DNA of 64,000 bases. It comes from Lactuca virosa. Its lineage: Eukaryota; Streptophyta; Magnoliopsida; Asterales; Asteraceae. Positions 43,881 to 56,800 of this stretch are shown here, piece after piece. The position numbers were made by a program, and so were the translations under genes. The DNA lies in NCBI GenBank assembly GCA_928212115.1, contig CAKMRJ010004445.1:80240434-80304433 (forward strand), in the 5' to 3' direction. The notes under the pieces were generated by a model. The model was not told the origin of the DNA. It did not search any database and saw only the letters and a list, made by a program, of their open reading frames with translations. The first letter of the stretch is position 1. Each line of letters opens with the position of its first letter.

Positions 43881-44126
43881 TTTTGCCGGCGCTAGACGAT
43901 ATGGAGATTTAGCTACAGGAGTAGCTCCTGGAACTAAGTCGATACGAAACTCAACTTGAAGTTCGGGAGGAATTCCTGGAAGATCTTCGGGGAAGACATC
44001 AGGAAAGTTACATACTTCGGGGATGCTCTCGAGGTCTTTAACGTTTTGCGTTTCGTCAACAACATGAGCTAGAAACGTATGGCACTCCTTTCGTAGATAT
44101 TTCTGAGCTTGGATGCATGAAATGAT

Positions 44127-45764
44127 TCAAAGGTTCGTACTGAGTTTATCACCATAAATAGTGAGGGCTTCGCCAGATGGAAGTTTGAGACGGATGGCTT
44201 TTTCGTAGCAAAGGATATTAGCACGATTGGGGCTCAACCAATCCATGCCGATTATGACATCGAAGCTCTTTATGGATACTGGCATAAGATCGATAGGGAA
44301 GGAATGATCGTCTAGGATAAGGGTACAGCCTATGAATATGTCGTTAGTACTCTCTTTCTTTCCGTTAGCCATATCGACGGTGAATGTTTCGGTTAATGGT
44401 TGGGATGTACATTTGAGTAGATGTTTAAATGCATGACTAACAAAGCTTCTCTCTGCACCAGAATCGAAAAGAATGCATGCATAAGAGTTGTCAAGAAGGA
44501 ACGTACCCGTGATAACGGTAGGATCAGCGACCGCTTCCCCCTGGCCCATAGCCAGTACTCTCCCTGTGTGGCCAGCTGTTGTTGCCATGGGGCAATTTCG
44601 TTTGAAGTGACCAACCTCTCCACAACCATAACAGGCTTGACCAGCGCCCGCCCCAGGAACCTGGTCGGTTGGTTGGACGGTTGCCTTGCAGTATCGAGCC
44701 GTGTGCCCCTTCCTTCCACAGCTGTTGCATTGCAAATCATGGCAGGGCCAATGATGATGAAAGGTATACTTGTTGCACAGAGGTAGGTTTCCAGCATAAC
44801 CTCCGGTAGGAGCTTGGGTGGTCGGGACAGCAACTGGAGTAGCAGCAGGAGTAGTAACAGCATGAACTGCCACTGTTTGATGTTTCTTGGAGGGCTCCTG
44901 CGAAGACTGCCCCTTTCGCTTGTTCCAGAATTTCTTCCTCTTCCCACCACTCTCCCTTTGTGATTCCGAAGCGGCTGTAACCTCATCCAGATCGACTCCG
45001 TGATCTATCAGAGTCTGCTCCAGGTACTTGGCGCTGTCAAAAGTAGTGGGCTTAGCAGCCAAAACATTCCCTCGAGTTGGGGGCGTCAGTCCCCAGATGT
45101 ACCTCTCAATTTTCTTGCTTTTCGGGGTGACCATTCCCGGACATAGGAGAGCTAGATCACAGAATCTAGCGGTGTAGGCAGCAATGTCGGAACCCTTCAT
45201 CTTCAGGGTCCAGAGTTCGTGCTCTAACTTTTGCATCTCGCCCCTCGGCCAGTACTCAGCCATCATGAGTTCTTTCAGGCTCTCCCCCCATGGCATTTAC
45301 TCATGGCTTTCAGGCTCTCCAGCCCATGGCATTTACTACTGGCAAGGTTAGGGATTTGACACGACCGTTCCACCAGGTCAGTGCTCTGTCGGTGAATGTG
45401 TAAGCGGAGAATTTCACCTTGTTGGCTTCGGAACATGAACAAATTTCGAAGATGGATTCGATCTTCTCGAACCATCGAGTTAAGGAAATGACTCCACCAT
45501 TGCCATCGAAGAACTTGGGTTGGCATTCATGAAGTCTTTATAGGTACACTCTTTTTGGTGTCCCTGACCTCCATCATGGCTTTGGGAATCGGGCCCGCCT
45601 TCAGATCCACCAGAGCTGCCCTGGTTAATCTGTGACATCGCCGCAGCCACAACAGCCGTAACTACTGCCTGAAACATAGCGGGGTCGAACTGAGGAGGTG
45701 GCGGTGGCGTTGGATCAGTCGGGGGATTGTTGTTCTTTCTGTTGGGTCTCTTTCTGGGAGGCAT
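44127..45764 (-). pseudogene. Gag and protease of Ty3 chromovirus 2
   Basis: Starts at ATG 45762-45764 with a basic, proline-rich N-terminus (PPRKRPNRKNNNPPTDPTPP), then YKDFMNANP capsid start. Frameshifts near 45480-45526 and 45275-45296 split the capsid. The frame 44127-45296 (389 codons) continues: capsid end, CNSCGRKGHTARYC (190-203) and CYGCGEVGHFKRNC (222-235), two perfect zinc knuckles, and the protease active site CILFDSGAERSFV (D278) with VIIGMDWLSPN. Between the end at 44127 and reverse transcriptase at 43880 there is a linker with breaks. Confidence 0.92.
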
Positions 45765-46358
45765 CTTGTTCTAAGAATAATCAGGAAGAAGAGGATGGTA
45801 AGTCCTTTGAAATTTTAGATCAAGAGATATAATACAAAATATATCTCAGCCTGATAGATAAAGTGTCCTACGAAGCGATAAATAGATAAGGGTTACCATT
45901 GAAAGTAACCATCGCTAAGAAGAAATATGTAGCAACACTTGGAATGAATTCTCTATACTGTGTTCGGCTCTAGCTAAAATACTCCTATAGTATTTTAAGT
46001 TGAATGTTTTGTTCAATCGATATCTGATGTGTATAGACTTGGTAAGTTTGAGGCTTGCTGCAATATCACAATCACTCCCAAGCACATGTTGGTCATGTCT
46101 CAAATAAATATAGTTGATCAGGCTATATTGACCCTAGACATGATTACATAACTGCCCAGGTTTAACCGCAGTGTCCAACATCCAAATACTTTTGTTTTGT
46201 TCTACTTATGACTCTGGTTCTGGTATGTATGCATATTTGTATACTTCTTATAAAATACTTACATTTTAAAAGTATACTTTTCAGAGCGCTTCAGCCCCTT
46301 AGTGTTTATAGTTGTATACCATGTAAGGTTCGGTATACTTAGTTCACTATAAACAAGA

Positions 46359-46370
46359 GCTCTGATACCA
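46359..46370 (-). other. Primer binding site, tRNA-iMet type
   Basis: Minus strand TGGTATCAGAGC, three bases from the 5' LTR. The leader 45765-46358 has no other recognised feature. Confidence 0.9.
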
Positions 46371-46373
46371 ATC

Positions 46374-48735
46374 TGTCACACTCCCAAACCGGAACGACGG
46401 AAACGTTCGGGGTGGAGGACGTCATATGTAGTATCACAACAATTGTATCATAGCAATCATAGTAAACACAACCAAACATTGAATACATATTTGAAAAGTT
46501 TTACATCGGTTTGAAACATAGCTTGTACATATCAAAGTATAATAAAAAATAGAAAGACGTGACTCTATGCACTCCGTCTTCTCAAAACTCCAGAAGGTAC
46601 CTGTCTACTGATTTCCTGAGAATACAAGCAGTTTTGAAAGAGTATTAGCATAAAGCTGGTGAGTTCATAAGCTATGTTTTGTAGTGAAAAGTTGTTGATG
46701 TATCTTGTAAAATGTTCGCATGTTTCCAAGAAAATACAATATTTTCTTTAGTGAAAGCAGGATGTTACCAGTATGTATTGTATGTTCTTTTGAAAACCCT
46801 GGCTACTACCAGTATGTATAGTATGTCCTGTTTGAAAACCCTGGCTACCAGTATGTATAGTATGTTCTGTTTGAAAACCCTGGCTACTACCAGTATATAT
46901 AGTATGTTAGCTCTATTATTTAAAATAAAACTAACGAAGAGTGAAATCCCGTAAACAAAGGTTAGTTTATACTTGTTGTGAGTCGTATAACCATGCTTGA
47001 TATGACCTAGAGACCTTTACAACGTTCTTCAAGTGTTGGTTATATGACATTTGTCACCCCAGGCATGCCTGCCTAACTGTAGCTAGCAGTTCAGGTGTGG
47101 GATTGTCAATCCCGAATAGATCTATTCACAAATCTCACGCTCACCCTCCAGGAGACTCTGGTTATACTAGGATAGGATTTAATTCAGTACACCTAAGGGT
47201 ATAGTTTCGAAGAAGAGCCTCACAGTGTTGTACAATCTAGTTTACATGTAATTCTAGAGTGTTTTCTTGAATTAGAGTCCATTGGATGCTGTACACAGTA
47301 ATAACTATACTTAAATAATTATTAAATGCCATGCTCTTGTAGTAAAGAATACCATAAACTAAATCTGCCATAGTTTATATGTTTAGTGGTTTATTAACTC
47401 TGAATTTGTAAAAGTTATGATTTGAAAACCCCAAACTATACCTATTATAGTTTACGTGTATAGAATGTGAATGTTGAATCTGAAAAGCTATGCAATATTA
47501 GTGGTAAGTTGAAAACGTCCCTTATGCTCAACATAGTACAAAAGGGATAAGATGTCTAAGTATATGAAAATCGTTGTCTGAATCAATTGCATGGGTTTTA
47601 TACTTGTTAAAAGTCCTTTTGTATTAGTTCACAAAAGCATTTGTGTTTGTCTTGTATCCCCCCTGAAAACGTTTAAAAATCGTAAAAGCGTAGGGGTATG
47701 AACTCACCTTGAGTGACTGGTTTGTATGAAAGGTCGATACGGAATACTGAGTGTCAAGTGAAACTCCGAACATAATTGGATCCTATTTAATATGTAACAA
47801 CACATATAGGAGCCAAATCAAGGTATTTCACTACTAGACATGATAGAAAACCGCCCTAAGGACTTGGAAACACTTGGACAAAGTACTAAAATCACATAGG
47901 ATTGAGTGAAGGAGGTGTACGACCACCCTAAGGGTGTGTGCGGCCATGGGTGTGCGGCCCATGAGTGTGTAGCCGTACACTCATGAAAAAGTGTGTATGT
48001 TGAGGTGTTTCAAGGACCTAAGAAGCATCAAGGAAGTGTTGTAGACCCCATACTTGGTTGTAATGCAAGTTTGATGCCCAAAATGATCATCAAAGTGGGT
48101 TTGCGGTCATAGGGTGTGTGTGCGGCCGTACAAAGGGGTGTGCGGCCGTACACTCCTCATGTTTATGTCCAAGTTGTCGATTTTAAGGTGTATCAAGGCT
48201 AGGGCTATGTCCAACTAGAAAACAGGGCGCAAACTCGCACTTTGGAGAGTCTTTAAGGAGTGTACGGCCAACCTTATGAAGGTATGCGGTCGTACTCCTT
48301 CAAATGGTGAAGAACATGATGATTCAATGCTTAGATCAATAGGTCCTTCAAGTATAATAAGCTAGGTGATGGAAAGTTCACGTTTTTAAGGCCTTAAGAG
48401 GGTTTGCGGTTGAAGAATCTTGAGAGAGAAGTAGTAGTGTGCTGCCAAGGGAAGAAAGAAATGAAGGGAGGAGGTCTACCCATATACATAGGGGTGGGTA
48501 ACCCACCGCCTTGGGTGTGCGGCCAGGAGGGGGGGTGTACGTCCGTACACCCATGTGTGCGGCCGCACACTCCTCCTAAGGGAGTGTATGGCCCGGTTTG
48601 CTATTCTATGACTTTGATGACTCTTCCCTAGGCTCAATCTTGGTTGTACCTAAACAGTGCTAAAAGGCAACAGAAACGAGCTTAACATTGATTTAATCGA
48701 ATGGTTGTACAAGATAGAGGTTCCGGGTTGTCACA
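46374..48735 (-). repeat. 5' LTR of Ty3 chromovirus 2 (2362 bp)
   Basis: TGTCACACTCCC to GGGTTGTCACA in plus reading, collinear with 38729-41121. It differs by scattered substitutions, a 3-bp shorter tandem unit near 46850, and a ~30 bp gap near 48650. The middle phased palindrome reads GTGTACGTCCGTACAC, one mismatch. Confidence 0.95.
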
Positions 48736-48740
48736 ACATC

Positions 48741-49130
48741 TCCCATAAAAGTCAGATTTTGCAATTCCTTTAAGGGACGAACAACTGGTTTCGGAAATTC
48801 GCTTCTGAGACCAGGAGCTTTTGACCAAGTATGACGACAATTGTGAGTCATCCGTTCATTTCCTTCAAGAATGTCTATGGCATGGTGCATGGCATCAATC
48901 TTAGCATTAAGACGTTTGTTTTCCGAAATAAAAATATTTCTCTCAGAATAAGTGATTTCACATTTGTCTTTAAGAATGATACATTCATCTTTTGACATTA
49001 CAAGCTCATGTTCGAAAGACTCAATTTTTAACTTCTTATCCTCGAAACGTAACCTAAGACGACTCAATTCACTTTCCTTCTTCTTACTGGCTTCTATGGC
49101 AGACTCATAGGCATTGTAAATGATGGTCAT
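48741..49130 (-). pseudogene. Sirevirus gag C-terminal coiled-coil region
   Basis: The open frame from 49130 reads a charged helical stretch (SAIEASKKKESELSRLRLRF; ENKRLNAKIDAMHHAIDIL), a probable coiled coil, then KPVVRPLKELQNLTFMGD at the Ty3 chromovirus 2 junction. The frame continues beyond the insert at 38723. It lies between the gag zinc knuckle and protease. Confidence 0.75.
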
Positions 49131-49142
49131 ATCTGATTAGAT

Positions 49143-50561
49143 CTAGGTTAGATATGGTTCACAAAGAGATAAATCAAAATTATTATCAGTGATCATAGAT
49201 TTTACCTGCTGAACTATGCTTCTGTCGGGTGGATCGTTAGTAGCCATGTAGCAGTAGTGTGGTTTTGCACCTTCATCATCTCCTTCGGACCCAGAAGACC
49301 AATAACCTTCATCACATTCAATTTCTTGTGGAGCCATGAGACACATGTTTCTGCCAGTGGTTACGTCATCATCATCTCCAGATGACCAATATACTTCCAC
49401 ATCTCTTGACACGGTGGTGACAAAAGCCTTTTCACTTTCAGCCAGTTTTTGAGCACAACGTGCATAGTAAGCGGAGTCCTTGATCTTCAGTTTTTGATGG
49501 ACTTCAGCTAGGCAATCTTTGGCAAAGTGGTTTGCATGTCCGCACTTGTGACACACGATCTTCGGTTTCTCAAGTTTCGGAAGTTGTGGAGGTTCCGAGG
49601 TATTATTCTGAGTAGGAAGATTGGGCTTGTAGGCAGGAGGGTTTTCAGAAGGTTTGTTGGAAGGTTGATGATTGCTTTGGTGAGGAGCTTGAAAGAGGTT
49701 ATTTTGGAAAGAAGTTTGGAATCGATGGTTGTGAGGCTTGTTGAAAGGACGATTGTACTTCATGGAGAGTAGAGCAAATTCCTGTTGGAAACGGAGTTCA
49801 GAGTCCATGGCTTCGGAATCATCAACATGATAGTTCTGTGTGGGTAAGACAGGTAAGGAGGACTCAACAGATGGAACAATGGGTTTGAAAGGGTCCGAGT
49901 TGGATGTGTTCAGAATGGTTGGTTCAAAGGAACTGACAAGAGAAAGAAGACCTCCGGAGAGTTTCCTTATGGTCTGAGCAACATCAGATTCATGTCCTTG
50001 AAGTTCATCAAAGAGTTGATAAAGCTTTAACGTTTTCAAAGAACCATTACTTTGGAGACAATATTTCACATTTCCCCATCCTTTACCGAGGCTGTTTATG
50101 AATTTGAGATTGTACTCCAAGGGAGTTCAGACAAACCCATGAGCAGTCATGCTGTTGACTAAGATTCGGTAACGGTTAGAGGCTGAGGCCACTGATTCAC
50201 CAGGAGTGTTTCTGAAAGTATCAAAATCATTGACAACCAAGGTGAGACGCTTGTCTTTCATGTTTTTAGAACCTTCGATCAGATCTTGGAGAGTGTCCCA
50301 AATCTCTTTTGCTGATTTACACAACTTAATGTGTTCAAAGAGTGAGGGAGGAACACCAAACACCATTTCCGAGAAGGCAACTTGATCAGCATGTAGCTTC
50401 TCAATATCATCTGCAGTTAGAGGAGCTGGAAGAGTCTCATCTTGACCCATAAGCTGAGCAACAACATCTCTCACAACTGTTCTTACAAGAACATGAGGAC
50501 CTTCTTTGACGGATCTCCAAATAGCTTCACCTTTCTCTTTAGCTAGTAAAAATCTTTCCAT
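49143..50561 (-). pseudogene. Sirevirus Gag
   Basis: Two frames: 50127-50561 (144 codons, from ATG 50559-50561) and 49143-50120 (325 codons), joined by a short frameshift near 50121-50127. The first half reads the copia Gag domain (LAKEKGEAIWRSVKEGPHVL; SAKEIWDTLQDLIEGSKNMK; TLVVNDFDTFRNTPGESV). The second completes it (NLKFINSLGKGWGNVKYCL), then a Pro/Asn/Gln-rich linker, the zinc knuckle CHKCGHANHFAKDC (49512-49553), and an acidic region (YWSSGDDDDV; CDEGYWSSGSEGDDEG). Gag forms the particle and packages RNA. Confidence 0.9.
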
Positions 50562-50713
50562 TCTAACTTTCCAGTGATCATATTCTTCAACAACTAGCAG
50601 TGGGGCACATGTATAGAAGAACTTTTATCCTTAACACAGAAATGGTTGAAATACCAAGGTAATTTCAAACCAACTATAATCTGATCTTATGGATTCAAAG
50701 AACAACCACTCAA

Positions 50714-50725
50714 GCTCTGATACCA
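50714..50725 (-). other. Primer binding site of the Sirevirus, tRNA-iMet type
   Basis: Minus strand TGGTATCAGAGC, two bases from the LTR start at 50728. Confidence 0.92.
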
Positions 50726-50727
50726 AT

Positions 50728-51405
50728 TGTCAGAACAAATTGATCTGATGCGCAGGGACAAGGTTTGAAAACTCAAACCTTGAGTTAATACTTAAGATCA
50801 ATGTCTATTTGCTAATGAATGTTCCAGTTAAGTCTGGATAGACCAGTCAAGTCTGAGTTAATGTATTCAACAAATATTCAAGCTATAAATGAAGAGAGAT
50901 GATAATGATCAAGGTAAAGATAAAAAATGAAGAACAAGAAGAATGTTTGAGAGAATAACTAGAAAGATGAAGTAACTAGAATATTGCTATATTTGATTGA
51001 ATGATCTATCGTTTGATATAACATTGAAAGCTCCTATAAATAGGTGACCAAGGTATAAGGTACTAACTGATTACATACATAGGATTGGATAAAAGAGTTA
51101 CATCTGGCACTCTGAATATCCGTGTTTGACAAAAGATAATAAGTCCTATGACAAGTTAAATCAAACTAAATGACAAATACATTAAATGCACAAAGATAAA
51201 ATATTGATACGGATAGATGAACATTCTGGACACATAGTCCATTCCAGAATGCCTTCACTGATCTTCTCATCCGGGGCAGATCTTCAAGTCCGGACACAAC
51301 ACTAATTCCGGAGCACAGCTTCAATTCCGGACACCAACTAATCATTTCGGAATTCTGACGGACTTCGGTTTGAGATTTCTAGAGGTTCACTTTCGGGTTC
51401 CAACA
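50728..51405 (-). repeat. 5' LTR of the Sirevirus (678 bp)
   Basis: TGTCAGAACAAATTG to GGTTCCAACA in plus reading; partner of 19036-19710. TATA-like CTATTTATAGG on the minus strand near 51030-51045. Several TCCGGA sites differ from the partner by single transitions (for example TCTGGA and CCAGAA). Confidence 0.92.
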
Positions 51406-53056
51406 ACGGATGATTTGTGATGTGATTAAGGGTCCGTGTTCTTGGGTTATAGTAGGACGAGTATCAGATCGTCGGTTGGGATTGCAGACAAGGAGGGTGG
51501 GTTTTGGATCGTTGGTTGGTATTTGCTTATGCTTTTGTGTGAGATCCTAAATGTTAAGTGGTTATGATTGTAACATATCAGAGGTCTTCAACTGAAATTC
51601 AGGATTCTCTTAAGATTGGTTTGATCCCTATCTGGAAGGTCATCATGTGTGTGTTATACATTCCAGGGTCAGGAATGGTTGTACATGGTTGAGTCTGTTT
51701 GAGTTATGGTCGGTTTCAACACCAGTAAGTGGTGGTTCAAACCCTAAGTGGGGGAGAACTGGGTATTCTGCTTGAAGGATCATCGATCTGTTCGAGTTCG
51801 TGGTATTGAGGAATGGTTTTTAGGGATATGTTGTACGAGTATGTGGGATTTCGGTTCAAGGGTTGGTCTAGAAAGAGGTATAGAGTAGGTGGTGATCGTA
51901 TACATGTGTTTAGGAAACATATGGGTTGTCCCTCAGCAAAAAGTGGTTGGTCAAGGGCTCATTGCATCTATTGGTTTCTTTTGGGGGTGTCAATGAATAG
52001 GTGGGGAGTTGTTGGGATCACTCAAGTTGAGTATTGGTTGTTGAGAAATTTGTCAGCTCGTTGTATGGATTTCTAATTATAGTCTAGCTTCGGTAAAGGT
52101 CTATCAGGAAATCAGTTTCCGTGTTGGGTACATTCAACTTCGCGCAGGTTTTGGTTCATTAGATCTAATTTCAATGCGTTCTCGATCATTGGTTGTTTCG
52201 TTCATCATTCAACGGAGATTCTTCAAAGATTTCAAGTGGTGTCAGTTGAAGTTCAAAGGATGTGACAACCTATCATCAAGTTCAGTATGTCTCATATTCC
52301 TTTGGTCTCCGGGTATGTTTACCCCCAATGGTGGTGTGGAATTTTGGTTTATAGAAGGATCGGGTTTTGGTAGCATTCAGGATCACCTTAGAAGTCTTCG
52401 TGAGCTAGATGCATATTGGTGGAATCTGTTCAGTCTCGATCAAGTATGGGGTCTTGTTCCGATCGTTCGTGGGATGTCTTTTGTTAATGATTGAGGTTCG
52501 TCGTTTCGATAAGAACTCCGGTATTTCTTCCCTGTTTGGTTGAGGTTATGTGTTTCCTAAGGATGTGCATTGTGGTAAATTCTTGATAGTTTTCGAGAGG
52601 GGTGTTTATGGGCCGGGGGCCCAGTAGTCATGATTCCTCATTTCTCCTGCCTGTGGTACTTTCGGTAGTCGCACGTTGATGGAAGCCGTGAGACTCACAA
52701 ATCAGTTGGTTTGGATAAAGGGAATAGTTAAGGATTGTTAGGAGTATCATTTAGGAATCAGAAAGTCTATGTGGAATGTATGCATTATAAATCCCTTTTG
52801 TTCGCAAGCTATTATTATGGGTTTGATTATCAAGGTTGGAGATCGGTTATAAGGCCTCGAATCATAAAGTTCTTTGTTAATGTCTCGAGTGATTTCCAGG
52901 TGGGAGTACACCTGAGTTGATAAGGATTGGAGATGAATGTGGAAATTATTTGATTGATTATACCTGCTCGTAGGAGCGGTGGTTGGTAATGGTGTGTTAG
53001 GTAGTCCATGGTTCATTTAAGGTTTTAGGTTTGTCTTATGGATTTGGAATTGGTTG
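51406..53056 (+). mobile_element. Decayed Ty3 remnant, second piece
   Basis: Begins with ACGGA, the right target copy of the Sirevirus. No frame longer than ~106 codons and no recognised motif. By position it continues the plus-strand remnant of 18379-19035. It ends with GGTTG (53052-53056), the left target copy of copia B. Confidence 0.5.
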
Positions 53057-53825
53057 TGTTGGGTTTTGAGCATTCTACCACTCCTATGGTGTACATGCAA
53101 CCCTATAAACCTTGGATCTATGTTTTCTCTATTATACATGCAAATATTAAATATTCCAAGGTTTCATCCTAACTAGCATATTATGAAGCACCTATACTAC
53201 AAAGTTCTAGTTAGATGACATACCTTTTGATGTAGCTTGATGTCTTCAAGCTTTAAGAGCTTAGCCCCAATAGTGTGGAAGCCTCAAGTGGAATCACAAA
53301 TCACCAAAACACCTTGGAAAACCTTTAGAGAATATGGATACTTGGCTCACACTATGAAATCGATTATTGCCCTCTTTAGTGTATCCACACTAGCCACTAG
53401 CATAATTTCATGAACCATAAGACCCTTTATATAGTGTGGAGGATTAGGGTTAAACCCTAATACCCATGACCTTTCATTTCCTAGGATCCATGGGTTAAAG
53501 CTCCATGGACTATCCATGAAGACTTAGCCCAACCTAAATGAACTTGGCCCACTACACATATATATATATCTAAGAGTCCATATTTAATTAGTTCCTTTTG
53601 ATCACTTAATTAATTATAAATTAATTCTTGATCAATACTAATTAAATAATATGATTATATATTAATATATTAGAACTTATAATATATTAATATAAATCAT
53701 AAATATACTATTCTCAAAAGACTATCCATATAAATTGTGTCGGTGAAGTGCAACCCAAATGGACCATGCCGGGTCAGGTCAAGTACATACCAAATATAGT
53801 TATGGACTTAGACATTAATCGAACA
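53057..53825 (-). repeat. 3' LTR of copia B (769 bp)
   Basis: TGTTGGGTTTTGAGC to AATCGAACA. TATA-like CTATATAAA on the minus strand near 53430-53440. Only a handful of differences from 59811-60645 were seen by eye. Confidence 0.95.
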
Positions 53826-56800
53826 GTCTCCCACTTGGATAAGTCTAAAACTATTATTGAGTGTGACTTCAAAAACCAACTGGCAATCGTAGCTCTTAAA
53901 GCCGATGTCGAACTCTGATCTTGTCAATGAACTCTGACCTTTGTCAATGATTTGTCCATTAGATAAGGGATCATATATTCCTCCATTCTAGATATCATAT
54001 GGACTGAGACATGGATTATCAATCATTCTCTCTGTCCATTTGTTGTTTCCCGATTTCCCGATTTATGATGACTGACTGATTGAACAAATCAAATCAGTCC
54101 TGGCTTGGCCAAGCACTCACATGTGTCATCACTAAATCATCGAGGGGCCCACAGATATCGCTTTTATCCCGAAGGTAAAAGGAATGGATAAACTTCGACT
54201 CATATGGCTTGTTCTACTACTTGTTGAATCATACACAAAGGCACGTTTTATAACATCGAGTTACCAAATGCGTTTTCGTGCAATCAATGTACAACCAACT
54301 CATAGTAACAACTCATATCTCTAGGTTTGAAGAATATAAGATATTATCGTCTCATGATCACTCGTGATAAAATACATGAAGTGATTCAAATGAGCACGGG
54401 TTGAATCCAGTACTCAGAACTTATGAGCACTCATGAGTGTTGTAGCACAACTTTGTACACCAACTTGGACCTCTACAAGCCAACCCATGACAATCTTGAT
54501 TCATATCTACTTCCAACATATGACCGACTATGGATGGTTTGAATAACTTAGTCATTCCGGAAGAATAACCTAGTTATTATGGAAGTCAAAACATGCAAAG
54601 TGAAACACAAGAATAAATGAATCAAATATGGTATCAAACCCTATGAATATAAATAGACCACTTTTATTTATCACCATATTGATTACTCATTATTCATTGT
54701 TTCGGTTTTATCAACTTTATACCTGAATTAAAAAACTTGTTGTCCCATGCTCCAAGCATGTACACTATGTTTTTCTAAACAATAGCTTTGCCATACACCA
54801 AGTATGCACTCTATGTTTATCTATTATCCTTACTTTGTGAACTAGATCGATTGAACATAATTTCAATGATTCTCTTTTCACACTTCCAAATCCTTGTCGT
54901 AAATGTAAGAATTCCTAACATTTATCGAAATCTGTTTAGATTTTAAACTTATATGCATTGTTCCTCTTGTAATTATTATGCACAAAGCCACAAAGACTTG
55001 GTAACAATCATTACAGAGTATTCCAATGGAGAGAAATTCCATGGAAACGATGTCTCAAATTCAAAGCGCATTGCTTTGAACATGCTTCTTGCATTAAGTT
55101 TCTTTAACCTTACACAGATTGCTTCCACCTATGAAGACAACTCTATATTCTTCATTTTGACTACCACTTCTGAACAAGAGTTGCCTCTTTTCAGACTATG
55201 TCAATATGGTCCTTAGATTGTCCTCGACAATTGCTTAATCACTTTAGTCATATCCAATTCTAGACATTTTCCTCCTTAATGCCGCAAGGCATTTGGAAAA
55301 TTCAGAAAGGATAAATATTATATCACATGTAATCGATCTTGTACCCAAAGCAAATGGGACACGATTCATGATGTCTCACATAAAGACATGATTCTAGACC
55401 AGTCTTTTGCTACAATATTTTTATTTGCCATGTTTCCAAAATTTGACTACGAAGAGGGATGCCGTAACCATAATCGAATTTTGAGAACACAATATATAGA
55501 CTTTTTCCTTATGTTGAACCAATTCAACATGAAATTCATATATATATTCTTGACTAAAGATGATTAAAATCTCAATCTAAGCTTAAAATCCCACTCTAAG
55601 CCTTTTAGAATTGACATGAAGTATAATTTCCTCTCCCTTAATTATAGCAAAACAACTTTTTCAACCCCTGCAACCTCACGAATTGAAACTTTTGTTTTCT
55701 ATAATTAACATTGCTAATATGCAATACTTATCATAATAATCATGCTCCCACTAACATGATGATTATTAGCATAACACTTATGTTCCCACTAGCTTTGACA
55801 TGTATCCAGAAAACAGCTGGACCTCTAGAAGTCAATACTTTATTGACATTCTTACTAAAGTTCAGATTTCTGATACTAGATTGCTTTGATAAGGCTTTAA
55901 AACAAAATTATACACCTTATCTTAGATAGCTCACAGGTGTGTCTAAACAATTTCAGAACTATGAAAAGGGATATCGTAATCATAGTCTCAATTGTTTAGA
56001 CCTTTGCCATTTCTCATAAGTCCATGTTAGTGTGTCGGTTAACCATGCACGCTCCACTAACGACTTTGAGAACTGCAAATATCACAATTGCTATCTACTT
56101 AAAATCTACTTAGTGAAAAAATTTCCTCACCATCAATTTCATGAATCGGAGAGAAACCTTATGACACTTAGATTTTATGGTGTATGTGTTCTTATCCATG
56201 TGAATTTGTCAAACCATAATCACAAGACTAGGTTAGTGAAAAATCCTAACTCATATGGATTGAACTTGTGCAATCTTAACCTCTTGCCACCTGGCAGCAC
56301 AAGGGCCTGCCATTGCTTCCAAGTAGTTATGCAAACAATTGAGAACATGTAGAACTCAAATATATATATATAGCCAACTTAACTGGAATGGGCACAGAAA
56401 TGTCAACACGATAGGTTATAAACCTCTAGTTGTGTGCTAGTGATGAAATACAGGTTTTATTCTTGATTACTTCTTGAAACCCTTTCAGGATCTTTTAGAC
56501 TCCCACTGTCTCCTTGACCTATAATACTTTCTTTCCAAATATTCAAGAGATAGTGTGGATTCTAATCAAGACAAACACTTAACACAATTGGCCTAAGTTG
56601 GTCTCTGTTTTATCCAAAACATCACAACATACCAAATTCAAATGTACAAGAGTAGAAAACCTTTTACTCTTACATTTCACTAGTGTTAATAAACCTTCTT
56701 TAAGATGTATCACTCAAGTTACATTTGTGGTGGGCTTGATCAGTGCACAAGAATGTGTACTCGATCCCTTAGTCATTTACTTGACTCACACATCCATGTG

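Larger units (their letters stand above)
38729..48735 (-). mobile_element. Nested Ty3 chromovirus 2 (10.0 kb, TSD ACATC)
   Basis: Complete minus-strand element with LTRs 38729-41121 and 46374-48735, a tRNA-iMet primer site at 46359-46370 and a purine tract after 41121. Perfect target duplication ACATC at 38724-38728 and 48736-48740, inside the Sirevirus gag-protease region. Its LTRs are unrelated to those of chromovirus 1 but the pol is similar in layout, including the chromodomain-like tail. The coding region is the best kept in the window, with a 478-codon open integrase, but several breaks disable it. Confidence 0.96.
19036..51405 (-). mobile_element. Sirevirus-like Ty1/copia element split by two nested Ty3 elements
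   Basis: A 32.4 kb composite on the minus strand with matching LTRs (19036-19710, 50728-51405), a tRNA-iMet primer site beside the right LTR and a purine tract beside the left. Target copies are ATGGA (19031-19035) and ACGGA (51406-51410), one transition apart. Removing the Ty3 elements at 25440-34707 and 38729-48735 with their target repeats leaves about 13 kb in the order gag, protease, integrase, reverse transcriptase/RNase H, then ~4 kb of further reading frame before the 3' LTR. Long coding DNA after pol and the wording of the reverse transcriptase (VQIYVDDIMFG, SFFLGLQVKQ) point to the Sirevirus/Maximus lineage. Roughly two dozen LTR differences by eye make it older than its inserts. 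Confidence 0.9.

Noticed and set aside
44421..44786. 121-codon plus-strand frame
   Set aside because: Antisense shadow of chromovirus 2 gag-protease.
51813..52494. Small proteins of 87 and 106 codons
   Set aside because: No domain, no conservation visible, and they lie in decayed Ty3 internal DNA.
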